64,000 nt of DNA, from assembly GCA_047967505.1 (NCBI GenBank), contig CM106540.1; one strand, written 5' to 3'. The notes beneath the pieces were generated by a model, which saw nothing but the letters and a program-made list of their open reading frames with translations, had not been told where the DNA came from and ran no database searches. Each line of letters opens with the position of its first letter. Within the stretch, counting starts at the first letter, position 1. The translations under genes were made by a program, and so were the position numbers. Shown here in pieces: positions 21,592-33,490 of this stretch. This DNA is from Dipteris shenzhenensis (Eukaryota; Polypodiophyta; Polypodiopsida; Gleicheniales).

Positions 21592-24360
21592 CTGAAACAC
21601 AGGCGTGGTCTGATTTTTTGCTTCAGTTGCGCCTGGTTGATCTCTGGAAGGAATTACAGCCCATGCTTCCGGGCTATACCTTTCAGCATAATGCTCAATC
21701 TTCTTATCGGACACGCTTGGACAGATGGTATCAAACTGATCCACAACATTGTGATGCCTTTACTTGTCAAATTTGGGTTGATCATGCTTTCACACATTTG
21801 GATCATGCTCCTCTTTGGTTGAGGCTTTCCTTACATGAATTTCCCACTGACAGATTGCCTTGCCGAAGGCTTTTGCTGATTAATAATAGTTATCTGGAGC
21901 ATGCTGACTTTAAAGCCTTGGTCTCTAATGCTATTCAGCCTCTCTCTCGTCGGATACACATTGGTTTGGATTATGCCTCGCAGGCTTTTGTTGCTCGGAT
22001 GCAAGCAGTTATTTGAGATTATGGCAAATCCTATATGCAAGCCACAAGGGAGACTGTAGCACATGCCAAATTTCCTTGTCAGAGTTTGACTGAGCTTACT
22101 CATGTTTGCCCTTTGTCTTTAGAGGAAAGCATGCTCTTATGTCAGACTCAATTCTCTCTTCAATCCAATTATCGCAGAAAGCTTGCTAAATGGGAAACTC
22201 GATCCAGACAACAGGAATTTTTGGATAAAGGCTACTCTTCCAAGCAATTTTTTAAGAGTTTACACTACAAAAGACAGGCTGCCAATATCTGTCGGATCCG
22301 GATGCCTAACGGCTCTTGGTCAACATGTCGTTCAGACAGCTTGCTAATTTATGTGTGCAGCACTTCTCCACTCATTTTGGGCATGTGAATACTCTTTCTC
22401 CTCGGGTCGTGTCTCCACGTTAGCTTCTTTTGCAGCATATTCATCCAATTCTGTTTGATGCTCAGGCTTTGGAAGTTGAACATCCCTTCACTGAAAGGGA
22501 ATTGTCTAATGCACTGAAATCCTGTGGCAGATGGAAATCTCCAGGATGGGATGGTCTCATTGTTGAATTTTTTCTTGCATTCTGGGATCTTCTTAAATTC
22601 ACCTGGCTGCAAATGGTAAATACAGCATGGCAAAATCAACAGATGCCTATGTCATGGAAAAAGGGTCTTCTCAAGCTGATTCAAAAAAAGCAGCTATGTG
22701 ATTCACTTGGTGATTGAGGGCCAATCACGCCAAATCATTGCCAAAATGGTGGTTGATCGGATTAAAGGTTATTTGCATGATGGGTTGCATCCCTCCCAAT
22801 ATGGCTTTGTTCCACGTCGCCATATCACAGATAACATTGCCAATGCTTATATTGAGATTAAATATGCCAAATACACGTAGCAGGATGTTCTACTCTTGCA
22901 GGTAGATATTTTACACAGTTCAATGGGATTTCATCTCGCCTATGCGAGCTTTGGGGTTTGGACAAAAATGCAACAGGTTATTTACTGGCTTTACAGAGAT
23001 AGCAATGCGGCTTGCATTCTTTCTAGGGATATCTCTGATGAGTGGACTCTTCGTTGTTCGGTCCGCCAGGGATGCCCTCTCAGTGCTTTACTGTATGCCA
23101 TTGCTACTCATCCTATGCTTCAATATATTGATCATCTTGTGGCTACAGGATCACTTCATGGCTTGGAATGGGATGCTAATCGCAGCATGGTTGCTCAAGC
23201 TTATGTTGATGATTCTTTCTTTACCCTGAAGAATACGCCCCATGATCTTGGTGCCTTGATGCAGGCCCTCTTTGGTTATGGTTTGGCAGCTGGTCTTCAT
23301 GTTAATTTTCAAATATCTAAGCTGCTCCCTTTGCATTCCAAAGACTGGCATAGTCTATTATGGCCCACCCACTCAGTTTGTTCGTCATCTTGGTTACCCT
23401 TTGGGGTGGAAACTCACTCGCCGACAACAAACTGATTGGGTTTTGGCTAACCTTCGGAAAAAGCTTGAGTATTGGAAACTGGAAACCTAGCCTTTGCACG
23501 TTCGTCTTTATATAGTGCAGTCCATCCTTATGGCATATATTCAATTTCACTTGCCATTGATCATGTTCACTAAGGCAGATCTTACATCTTTCATGTTTGT
23601 CTTTATGGAAATCTTCTGGTGATCCAAACATGGCAGAAAAAGTCTCAGGCTGCTTTCGATGCATCACATTTGTTCTCCCAAGATGCATGGTGGATTAAAC
23701 ATCACGGATATTCATGTGCATATTCTTGCCCACAGGGGAAAAATATTGCTGCAATTTCTGCAAGGTGATCAGCCTTGGGCTCTTATGATTAGGACTTTGG
23801 TCACTCATATCAATATTTTTGTGTTTGGTCATTGGCAACTCGATCATTGGGATTTGTTTTTTGGCTGCACTAATGGCACTTTGCCGGGCTGCCCTTTTGT
23901 CTCCCGCTTGCTTCTTGACTGGAAGCATGTTCTTTCTCATCTGGAATGGAATGGATGGCAATCTTTGCTTGGGAATTCAAGCATTCACTAGTCGAAAGTC
24001 TTTCAGCCTCCCTTGGCTTTACAGGAACCTCAACGTTCCTACTTTGTCTCGTTTAAAGGCATTACCTCGGTTGCTGATGTTATAGATGATGCTGGTATTG
24101 TGCTCCCCTTTTCTCTAGCAGCCACTACATATGGATTGGGCTTTCATTATCGTCCTTTGTGGCGACAAATTACTTCTATGCTTTCGCCTTTTGTTCCGAT
24201 TCCTCTTTTGGAACTCCAGGACCGGCTGGAAGATTGGACTTTGACTTCTCTAAGGTCCTCTTCTCGTCCTTTGAGGTTATCTCATATTACTGTACCTGCA
24301 TTGTATAAAATCCTTTTGCCTCAACCTTGGGATTCAGAGAGAGGTGATTCTGTTTGGTGA
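21592..24360 (+). pseudogene. LINE-E4 ORF2 remnant (EN end, RT, C-terminus)
   Basis: The EN C-terminus reads LVDLWKELQPMLPGYTFQ and LDHAPLWLRL; the usual SDHAP active-site Ser is Leu. RT has a CGRWKSPGWDGLIVEF block and a region in which the KAFDT part of motif A is lost (VDILHSSMGF). RCSVRQGCPLSALLYAI is then followed by AQAYVDDSFFTL, an intact YVDD. GLAAGLHVNFQ and YPLGWKLTRRQQTDWVL follow. The C-terminal frame 24013-24360 has ALQEPQRSYF and YGLGFHYRPLWRQI. Several frameshifts are present. Confidence 0.85.
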
Positions 24361-24956
24361 ATGCATTGCCTAGCCAAGTAGTGGAGGAAAAGATTACAGC
24401 AACTTTGAGCCTATAAAATACCGCTTCGGCAACAGGTTTTCTTTTCGCGAGTTCTTTTGGGAGTGTTTCCATCTGGACAGCTATTAGCTCATCGACACAT
24501 TGCTCCTGCACTTTGCCACAGATGTTCTGCTTCTTCGGAGATTGTGCCTCACTTGTTTTGACATTGTCCGTGCTCTCGTGAGTTTTTTTATCTGCTTTGA
24601 CAGCGCCTGCGAGCGAGATTCCCATCTATTCTGTTTGGGAAGTTCTTCTGGCTATTTGGGTTTCATCCATCTAGACCGAAGTTTCATCTTTTCTTCGTTT
24701 GGGTTCGCTACTGGGCACTATGGACTTTATGGACATATAGGAATTGTGAAGTCTTTGGTGATCCTACTCTCTCTCTGTTTGGCTTTTTTAGGCGTTCTCT
24801 GCAGCAATCTTTCTTTGATTGCTTGCAAACCCGCTACATAGATCATGAGGTCTTTTGGGCATATACTGAAATTTTCAGTTGATGTTATTGTAGCACCTTA
24901 TTTTGAGGTTGCTACTCATATAATATAATCAATCAAAGATTTCACCCAAAAAAAAA
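21592..24956 (+). mobile_element. LINE-E4: 5'-truncated copy with intact YVDD
   Basis: It joins LINE-E3 through GTGTGTCT. It starts in the endonuclease C-terminus (21594) and ends TTTCACCCAAAAAAAAAA followed by GCGTGTGCGTGCATG. Together with E1-E3 and E5 it forms a same-strand head-to-tail run. Confidence 0.87.
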
Positions 24957-25426
24957 AGCGTGTGCGTGCATGCGCAGAGCATAGGAGGAAGGGACGATCT
25001 TCAAGCCCCTGACCAGTAGCATCTACCCGTACGGTGTCCGTACAGCAACAGGGTTTTGTCCGTACAGAATGCCTCACGTACAGTAGCAAGGTGCTGGTCC
25101 GTACAGTAGCAGGTTTTCGTCCGTACAAAAGATACTTGTGCGAGTTGACCGTTCTTCTGTCGTATGTACAGAAAGCCTCACATGCAGATCTTCCTGCTTC
25201 CTTTCCGTTTTGCTTCTGGCCGTATAGTTCTGTACAGCATGTACAGCCCCTACAAATCAGGGTTTCCCCCTTTCGTGTGCTTTGGACACCAACCCTCCTC
25301 GTCTCTCCTTCTCTTCCGTTCGCTTTTGCCAATCCTACCTTTGCATAGTTTTTTGTCTGCTGTCTTTTTTTGCTCCTTCTGGGTTTTCTTTTCTTGCCGT
25401 CCTTTATTTTCAGCTTAACTTTCTTC

Positions 25427-26400
25427 ATGGCTTCAATGAAGACTTACCCGCACAAAAAGCAAAAGTAGGATTTCGGTCACGATGACCCTGTGCATGCCTC
25501 TCTTGAGGCTCAACTGGTTTATGATGTTATGCATGAGGGATTTGAAGATACCCGCAAGGATTGGAAGCACACTACTCCTACTGTTGGGATAATGGTGGAG
25601 GCTGATGATATTGTGGATCCGGTGCGAGAATATGCTAAGCATGTAGTGATTATTTTCTTTCCAGGTTGTATGCCGGTTGTAGCTGATGTGGGTAATTGGT
25701 TGACACACAGTTTTGTACGCAAAGTGCATTACGCAGCCAAGGGCTTCTTTGAAGTTATTATGGTGGATGAACAGCATAAGCAGATGCTCTTCGAACATTC
25801 TCCTCTTTTTTATGGACAGCAAATGGTGCACGTTTCCCATGGTCGCCTACCACGGCCTATCAAGCTTTGATCAGACATCGTTGTCCGGTGTGGGTGGAAG
25901 TCGTGGAGTTCCCTCAATGCCTGGCTTCTCTGTTGCCAAAAGTTGTAGCTTCTTTGGGCAAGGTGGTGTGTCCACCACGGCCAAATGGCAACTCTAATAG
26001 ATTTTGTATTTTGCGGTATACATATAACCCCACTCCAGAATCTTATGCTGTTATTGTCAACAATGTTGCTATGGGAAGTGCTTTCTATAAGCTTAAATGG
26101 GGATTATTTGCAGGGGCTTGCTTTGAATGCAAGAAGTTTGGACACATGGCTTTGCAATGCCCTCTGGTTTTACACAAAATGCCTCCAGATGCTATGCCTA
26201 CTCAAATGCATCCTAAGGATTCTCCTGGCTCTTCTCTAGTTAAAAATAAGCCAAACAAGCCTGCTACTGCAGCCCAAGATGAGGGAAAAGCTTCGGGTGT
26301 GCCAAATGGAAATGCCTCTTCTTTGATGCCTTCTACCTCTCAATCGAAAGTAAAGGAAAGACTTTGCAGGAAGCTTAGTAGAGTCCAAGAAATACTGTGA
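25427..26400 (+). pseudogene. LINE-E5 ORF1 (gag-like, DUF4283-type with CCHC zinc knuckle)
   Basis: The start is chosen at 25427 (ATGGCTTCAATG). A TAG follows after 13 codons, then the frame continues with HASLEAQLVYDVMHEGF to 25868. A frameshift leads into 25867-26400. The second part has CPVWVEVVEFP, a GKVVCPP segment and the knuckle CFECKKFGHMALQC (C-x2-C-x4-H-x4-C). A Pro/Ser/Lys-rich tail follows. This is the usual architecture of plant L1 ORF1 RNA-binding proteins. Confidence 0.82.
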
Positions 26401-26589
26401 CAGCACCGAGACCTCTCCCTCTCCATACATGGAATGATTCATCTTCAAATGGTCATTCTCCTGAAGAAATTCAGAAATTGTATAAGCAAGTCGCATCCTC
26501 TTCCCTGAAGAGGAAATTACGGGTCTTTTGTCTTCTCCACAGACACTTGGTATCTTCTCATGGTTGTAAATATGTTGCCACATATAAAA

Positions 26590-27620
26590 TGTTTGACTCT
26601 CAATGTACAGGGTTATGTGATCCCAGAAAATGGGGCTATCTCAATCAATTATGGCCTGACATAGAGGCATTGCAAGAGCATAACCAGCATATGTATGCTG
26701 GTCATTATGGGCATTTTGCTGGGTATGACATTTTATGCGGATGAGCTTTCTTTTTCAGGTGTAGTTTTTTTGGTGAAACATGAGTTTCACCCAGTTTTTG
26801 CCCTCAATGATAGCCAAGGCAGATGGCTGATTATACAGTGTCTCATTAAGGGAGAATTTTTTGAATTTGCCTCGGTTCATGCTATTACAGCCTGACATAG
26901 AGGCATTGCAAGAGCATAACCAGCATATGTATGCTGGTCATCATGGGCATTTTGCTGGGTATGACAAATTTTAATGCGGATGAGCTTTCTTTTTAAGGTG
27001 TACTTTTTCTGGTGAAACATGAGTTTCAGCCAGTTTTTGCCCTCAATGATAGCCAAGGCAGATGGCTGATTATACAGTGTCTCATTCAGGGAGAAATTTT
27101 TGAATTTGCCTCGGTTTATGCACCTCAATCTTCTCGCAATAGAGGTTTAATTTGGGTTGATATGCAAGGCTACCCCTGGAGACAGGATGCCTTTATTTGT
27201 GGGGATTTTAATAATGCTCCTTAGCAGGGTGATAATACTTATGGCCACTCATATGTTGGCTTCTAAGCGCCATCATTGGTCAAATCAATTACTTCAGCTC
27301 AGTCTTGTTGTCCTTTGGAAAGAATCACACCCAATGTTGCCAGGCTATACTTTTCAGCATAATGCTCAGTCTTCTTATCGTGCCTATCTAGATCATTGGT
27401 ACAGAGTTAATCGTCAGCACTATGATTATCTCACTGCTAAATTATGGGTGGATTATCCTTTTACGCATTCGGATCATGCCCCTTTGTGGTTGAGCATCTT
27501 TCTTCATGTAATGCCTGATGGTCGGCTTACACAAAGAAGACTATTCATTGTGAATAATAGCTATTTGGAGCATGACGTATACAAGGCCATAGTTTATGAA
27601 CCTGTCCACCCCCTATCGCA
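26590..27620 (+). pseudogene. LINE-E5 endonuclease with internal 236-bp duplication
   Basis: APE-type endonuclease blocks: QEHNQHMYAGH and VVFLVKHEF.PVFALNDSQG are present twice because 26655-26890 is repeated at 26891-27126. They are followed by FICGDFNNAP (GDFN active-site block), QLLQLSLVVLWKESHPML and the intact SDHAPLWL block near 27470. Stops and frameshifts interrupt it. Confidence 0.83.
26655..27126 (+). repeat. 236-bp tandem duplication in LINE-E5
   Basis: Unit 1 (26655-26890) and unit 2 (26891 to about 27126) share the start CCTGACATAGAGGCATTGC and differ at a few positions. The second unit is slightly shorter. Confidence 0.9.
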
Positions 27621-27680
27621 ATAGTCTCACTTTGGCATTGACTATACTAAGCAGTTATTCGTGATTATGGCAAAAATTAC

Positions 27681-28485
27681 ATGAAGACCTTGAGAGAGAA
27701 TGTTGCTCATGCTAAAGTTAGGTGTCAATATTTGACTGAGCTGAGTCATGTTAGAAATCTTTCTATGGAAGAAAATCAGATTTTATGCCAGGCTGAACAT
27801 TGTCTCCAATGCATTGACAATAGAAAAATATCTAAATGGGAGACATGGGCACGACAAAGGGCTTTTTTGGATAAAGGATGTTCATCCAAAGCCTTTTTTA
27901 AGGGCTTACACTATAAGAGGCACTCTCAAAGTATTTGCAGGGCTCTTCCCTCTGATGGACAGCTTGCTGCAGCTTGTGTTAATCATTTTTCTGCTCATTT
28001 GGGAAAGCAGATTCTCCATCACAAGAGGTTATTTCAGCAAGACAGAAATTATTACTGCATGTCACTCTCATTGTCTCACCAACACAGGCTTTGGACTTGA
28101 AAACTCCTTACACTGAAAGAGAGTTAAGTCATGCTATTAAATCATGTGGTAGATGGAAATCTGTCTAGCTAGGATGGTCTCCTTTGCTGCAAATGATAAA
28201 TAGTGCTTGGCAAAATCAATACATGCCGGATTCTTGGAAGAAAGGGCTTGTTGGCTGATTGGGGGCCTATCACTTTGATGCCTGTCATTTATGAGATCGT
28301 CACCAAAATGGTGGTTGATCGTATCAAAGAATATTTGCATGATGGCCTTCATCCAGCGCAATATGGTTTTATTCCTCGTAGTTGACAATATTGCAAATAC
28401 CTATGTTGGGATTGAATATGCCAAGTATACAGAGCATGATGTTCTCTTGTTGCAAGTAGATATTACAAAGGCTTTTGACACTTAA
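27681..28485 (+). pseudogene. LINE-E5 EN-RT linker and RT start
   Basis: The linker reads CQYLTELSHVRNLSMEEN and LDKGCSSKAFFKGLHYKR. RT motif 1 is WGPITLMPVIYEIVTKM then DRIKEYLHDGLHPAQYGFIP, with VDITKAFDT (motif A) at about 28458-28485. RT stops there. Confidence 0.8.
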
Positions 28486-29308
28486 AGTTTTCGGAAGACC
28501 GATGGGTCTATGAGACTGCGAAAAAACCTGAATACAATGAGTTGTGGTAGTGAAGCTACTAAATGAGCATCCACACCAATGCAGAATGCAATAAAATGCA
28601 AAATGGCAACACTAAGTCCTAAGTACAACATAGTCATATCTCGACTATATATATATATCAATCTCAGCATCATCATCATAACCATCATCATCATCATCGT
28701 TAGCAACAGGACATCAGGACGGATGAGGCTGTGGAAGCGGAGGCATGAGGTCAGCAATAGAACGTTGTCGCCCCCTCAAGAGTGCAGTCCTGGTATGTCT
28801 CCTGGTCATAGCTCTACATCTAACCAAGGCCACTGTGACCCCCGTCCATCGGGCTCCGACCCTAAACAAGGAGGGATGTCCCGAAGTGTGATCTGTGAGT
28901 CAACCCTCTGTCTGAGCTGTTGGGTCACAATCATGTCGAGGTCTCGCCATGGGGGTCTATGTGATCTAGCTGAAAGAACTCCGTGATAGAGCTCTGAGAG
29001 GTATCAGTCAAGGGAGAAGTCTGTTCCTATCTCCATGCTCGAAGGATCCTATCTCGGTGTCTCAGCATCTCATGAATGAAACCACCCAAACATCGCTAGT
29101 CTGGCTAGGAGAGGACACGAGCCAACATCCCATAACTATCTCCGAAGAGGCAGTAGAAACGCCATCGGATCTCATAGTAAACAGGACACCTGAAGATGAA
29201 ATGCCCCTCTGTCTCAACGTCCTGCATGTCACACAGTGTGCATATGCGCCTCTTCCTGGGTAATCGTGCTGCTCGGCCACTCTCGATACGAAGTCTAAGA
29301 GCATCCAC
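28486..29308 (-). mobile_element. LINE-A4: 5'-truncated LINE-A-like copy
   Basis: The minus-strand 3' end has the hairpin AGACC-CATC-GGTCT (28496-28509) at its edge, with almost no TTTC tail. Its 5' edge (29308) carries LRIESGRAARLPRKRRICTL then CDMQDVETEGHFIFRCPVYY, the LINE-A/D zinc region. It separates two LINE-E pieces that are not adjacent in the element, so the insertion came with a deletion or two copies meet here. Confidence 0.8.
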
Positions 29309-29540
29309 TGGTCACGGGTTTTTTCTCCGCTATTGGCTTTGCAGAAGCCCACAAGCTCATATTTTCTTAATTCAAAAGGAATCTCCTATGTGGCAGATGT
29401 CATTCATGATGATGGCACTCTTCTATCCTTTCCTTTGGCTGCTGGAAAATATGCTTTAGGAATGCATTATTGTCCTATATGGCAAGCCAATTACTTGGAT
29501 GCTTCGGCCTTTTCAGCCCGTGATACAAGAACTAGAGGAC
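29309..29540 (+). mobile_element. LINE-E C-terminal fragment
   Basis: It matches LINE-E3 from about 20551: WSRVFSPLLALQKPTSSYF, GISYVADVIHDDGTLLSF and KYALGMHYCPIWQ. It ends near 29540. It may be the other side of LINE-E5 after loss of about 1 kb. Confidence 0.8.
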
Positions 29541-30217
29541 CCATCAGATAATCCATTGTAATTGTCCCTCCACCATGTGGAAAACACGTGAGCCTGCTAG
29601 ATGATGGCCATCTCTGGAGGCCATTATATATAATCAAATCATGGACAGCCCCCAACTAAAGTAGGTGTCGCACATAGCCTCTCACTTGTGGTGCATCTAT
29701 TGAGCACCGCACTATCCCAAGATTTGCTAGCTCCAGTACTACGAGGGAGTTAGAAGAAAAATTTAGCAAACCCACCTATCTATCTCCTGTGTGCGCACTG
29801 AAGTCACCAAGGAGAAGGGTATCTCCTTGCCTGGAGAACTCTGTGATGTCATCATATATTGTCTCAGATAGGCTGTGCCCCTCTATGGTGACCTCATGTG
29901 CATAGGATGATGTATTTCGGGGGAAATAGCACACCGCAATGAAGATCGGCCATGCATCTAGTAGCTAGACTCGTATTCACATATGTCATGTATGCTCCTC
30001 TCTCCATATCACTGATATAAGCCGTCTCAAATGTGATCTGAAGAGAACTACCACCCCTCAAGTGCCCCCAATCCCATTGTCTCTCCTCATCTCTCTCCTA
30101 TGGGCTGATTTCCAAGTGTATCATGTCACTGTAGGCAGCCCCTCTCTAGGCTCTCATTTATCTCAATGTAGAAAATCACGTCTCGTCAGTGTAGGTCTCT
30201 AAGAATCCCTCGCGGTC
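29541..30217 (-). mobile_element. LINE endonuclease fragment (LINE-D/F type)
   Basis: Minus-strand EN domain in broken frames. A GDTLLLGDF active-site segment lies at about 29805-29830, and the N-terminal FLETYT.ET..FY segment near 30170-30200. The closest relative in the window is 60530-61214. It joins the tail of LINE-D1 at 30218. Confidence 0.72.
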
Positions 30218-31285
30218 AGATGAGAAAGAAAGAAAGAAAGAAAGTGTATTATTGTCCACTAAAGGCCAAAATGGGCCCATGGGACATCAAGAACTCTGCG
30301 TACAAGATAGCACAAAATCAACGTGCCACAAAGAAGAGGCATCGTCGAATATCATCTAAGTGCTACGCAATACAATGCAAGTGAAAGTACATAATGTCAA
30401 ATCCGAGCCTAAATACAAAGTAAGCTAGATGCAAGGAAACCGCCCCTGGGTGCAAAATGGGGGGATGAGTACAATATGTCAATGCAAAGATACAAGTCCA
30501 TGTATCACGGAGTCTGAGAACCAAAATAATACTGGAAATCCTGTCCATCAACTCTGCCTCCTGCTATGAGAGTACAAATCTGAGCAAAAGTGAGGTGAGC
30601 GGCTAGTAGGGCGAGATCTCCATGAGTAAGTCTCCTCCGAAAAGCTGCCATCATCCTGGATCGTCTGGAGATGAAGCGGCGAGTACGTCCCCTATGTAAC
30701 AAGATCCTGCGGCGTCTACAAACCATCTCATATGTACATCCACAGGGTGGAGGCATGTGTCCTGTGTGAGCTCTGACCTCCTCGTGCTCCTCCTGATACC
30801 TGTCATCTGGTAAAGTGAGGTGAGCGGCTGGTAGGGCGAGATCTCCATGAGTAAGTCTCCTCCGAAAAGCTGCCATCATCCTGGATCGTCTGGAGATGAA
30901 GCGGCGAGTACGTCCCCTATGTAACAAGATCCTGCGGCGTCTACAAACCATCTCATATGTACATCCACAGGGTGGAGGCATGTGTCCTGTGTGAGCTCTG
31001 ACCTCCTCGTGCTCCTCCTGATACCTGTCATCTGGTATAGCGTGTGTCTGAGCTCTATCGGGCTGGGCTCTATCACGCTCCGGTCTGTGCTGATGGTCTC
31101 TGAGGTAGTGTCGTCGAAGCATAGTGGCCTCCCTGACATAAAGAGCTAGGCAATGCTGATCCTCATAATCCATCACTCGTGAGAGAGGTCCAAAACCATC
31201 CGTGAAGAGACAGTGGAATCTCCCTCTGATCTCATAATATAGCGGGCATCTGCAAATGAAGTGCTCCTCTGACTCCACCTCTCCC

Positions 31286-31287
<2 letters not shown>
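30218..31287 (-). mobile_element. LINE-D1: 5'-truncated copy with (TTTC)n tail
   Basis: The tail (GAAA on the plus strand) is at 30221-30244. A long open frame (30505-31437 minus, over-running into the neighbour) encodes the C-terminal zinc region GEVESEEHFICRCPLYYEIRG, the FGPLSRVMDYEDQHCLALYV segment and an Arg-rich tail. The tail holds a 75-residue in-frame duplication. The 5' edge (about 31287) abuts the (TC)n tail of LINE-F1. LINE-D2 (54526-56130) is nearly identical but has one unit. Confidence 0.87.
30591..31040 (-). repeat. 225-bp in-frame tandem duplication in LINE-D1
   Basis: Units start at 30591 and 30816, a period of 225 bp or exactly 75 codons. The frame stays open through both. 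Each unit encodes DDRYQEEHEEVRAHTGHM and the Arg-rich RGRTRRFISRRSRM segment. LINE-D2 carries a single unit. Confidence 0.93.
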
Positions 31288-31340
<53 letters not shown>

Positions 31341-31872
31341 TATTAACGTCTACAGGAGGCCTCACAGGCCTATGACATAAAGTACAAAACCAAAAGTAAC
31401 TCATACAAGCCACTATGGGCTGAAGCAAAGGGCTCACTAAGGCCCTTGCTGAAAGCTAAAGTGCTAAACTAGTGCGCAAATTAGCAGAGTAGCAAAATAG
31501 CAAAATAGTATCAGGTAATCAGAACTAACGCTCCTAGTACACACCCAGGCTCCATATATCTAGGTACCCTGGTGGCTCTCTGATGGGATGTGAGGACCTC
31601 TCGTATCTATCTATCAAGCTATCGCTTGGCGGAGGATGTGGTCTCCTCAATCTTTGTATCCGATGGGCTGCGTCAAGGGTGGTGCCTCATCTCTGGTGGT
31701 CTCCTCCGTTGAAGGCTAAAATAGACCGGACCTCGATCGTACGTGCTCTGATCACTCTCCATGCCACATGTGGGGTGTGTGCCTCTCATCTAGCAGCATG
31801 GTGGCTGTGACTCTCACTACTAATCCATGATGCTCTCATCTCATCAAGCTCCTCTCCCTCAGCCTCACAGAG
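31288..31872 (-). mobile_element. LINE-F1: 3' end with (TC)n tail
   Basis: The (GA)n run on the plus strand (31288-31337) is its tail. A 3' hairpin AGGCC-TGTGA-GGCCT precedes it. The body matches LINE-F2 (60130-60345), including the end of ORF2 (PGYLDIWSL.V against PGYMEPERVLG). A second (GA)n run lies at 31869-31890. Confidence 0.8.
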
Positions 31873-31888
31873 AGAGAGAGAGAGAGAG

Positions 31889-33448
31889 ATCCATCTTGGT
31901 TATCCTCTGGAATGGATAGTCACACCCTACCAACAAACGGATTGGGTGCTTGCAAAGCTTAAAAAGAATCTCGAATATTGAAAGTCAGCCACCTCGCCAC
32001 TACATGTTCAACTCTGTACTGTACAATCAATTTTGGTTGCCTGCATATAGTTCTTCTTACCTTTGATGATGTTTGGTAAAAAGGACAATGCATCTTTGAT
32101 GTCCATTCTTTTGGAGACTTTTTGGCACTTGAAGCATGGCCGTAAGAGCATTAGATTACTCTATATGGAGCACCTCGGTTTGCCAAAGATAAATGGTGAT
32201 CTGAATATTTTGAATATTCAAATTCATTTTTTGGCACATAAGGGGCAGATGATGCCAGAATTTTTGCAGGGTGACCACCCTTAGGCTTGCTATGAAGCAT
32301 CACTTGCTTTCATAGTTGACTGCTCATGCTTTTGGGCATTGGCACCCCATTCAATGGAATTTTATTCTGGAATATTTTGATGCCTAAGTTAATGGCTGCC
32401 CTTTTGCCTCTAGAATGTTTTCAGATTCGAAAGACATTCTCTCTGATCTCAAATGGCATGGTTGCAACTCCTTCGATGGAAATTCCTTGCGAGCTGAGAA
32501 TCTGCATTGGTGGTCAAAAGTGTTTGATCGTCCCCTTGCCTTGCAGGAACCCAAGCACTCTTATTTTATTTCATCCAAATGGATTCAGTTGGTGGGTGAT
32601 GTGCTTCATGCATCTTTTCCATCAACAGCCAAGCAGTATGGTTTGGGGCTGCATTATCGACCCCTTTGGCATTATCTTTCTCAAATGCTTTAATGTTTCT
32701 TGCCGGTAGCAAACCTAGAGCTTACTTATCATCATACAGATTGGGCTCTACATCGCCAGGGTTCAAGCACTCAATCCATTGCTGTTAGCTGATGTCTCAG
32801 TGGCCAGCTTGTATAAGGTTTTGATGCCTCCACCTTGGATTTCAGATCGACAAATCAAATTTGGTCTGTGAATCCTAATGCCAAGTGGTGGCACAGCTTT
32901 GGAGCTGCGAATTTCCTATTCGTTAGCAAGGTTTTCTATGGCAGGTGATGCTTGGGGTTATTCCTTTTGGCCAACTCCTAGCACGTAGACATATTGCTCC
33001 TGCTGTTTGTCACCGATGTCTGGTTCCAAGGGAATCCTTGTTTCATCTATTTTGGCATTGTCCTACAACTTGTGACTTTCTGCTTTTTCTACAGCAGCAT
33101 CTCTGAGGTTGGTTTCCTACTGCATGCTTTGGCAAGCTTTTTGGGCTATTCGGGATTTACGCCTGGAGGCACAAGTTTGATCTTTTCTTCACCTGAAATC
33201 AATATTGGGGACTCTAGACTCTATGGAAAGACAAAAATCAGAGAGTCTTTGGAGATCAAACTTTTTCCAAGTTTCACTACTTCCGGATGTCACTTAGGAA
33301 AACTTTCTATAATTTTCTATGTGCTCCTCAGATAGATTCCTCTATTTACTTGTCCTACATTGACATCTTTTGATGCTGTAATTGCATGTCCCCTCTTTGG
33401 GGGCTGCTTCTCATAATAATTAAATACATGGATTTCACCCCAAAAAAA
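31889..33448 (+). mobile_element. LINE-E6: 5'-truncated copy
   Basis: It starts right after a (GA)n run, at the HLGYPLE.IVTPYQQTDWVL segment (homologous to about 19965 in LINE-E3). It continues through KMFGKKDNASLMSILLETF, LALQEPKHSYFISSKW and the zinc region. It ends TTTCACCCCAAAAAAAA then a long TG-rich tract. Many frameshifts are present. Confidence 0.83.
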
Positions 33449-33490
33449 AGAGAATGTGTGTGTGAGTGTGCGTGCACGTGCATGTGTGTG

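Larger units (their letters stand above)
24978..28485 (+). mobile_element. LINE-E5: 5'-complete copy (leader, ORF1, EN, start of RT)
   Basis: This is the only LINE-E copy with a leader and ORF1. The leader (24978-25426) repeats GTCCGTACAG-like motifs. ORF1 is followed by ORF2, which is cut at 28485 inside RT motif A (VDITKAFDT) by minus-strand LINE-A4. The LINE-E sequence after the cut (29309) does not start where it stopped. About 1 kb of RT is missing. Confidence 0.82.

Noticed and set aside
24916-25428. 170-codon minus-strand frame
   Set aside because: Antisense to the LINE-E5 leader; no domain and no conservation in sister copies.
28482-28757. Met-rich minus-strand frame
   Set aside because: Caused by (CAT)n in the LINE-A4 3' UTR; not a protein.
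30505-31437. 310-codon frame as a single host protein
   Set aside because: It fuses a LINE-D ORF2 tail with translated (TC)n repeat (Ser-Leu run) and LINE-F 3' UTR. The fusion is accidental.
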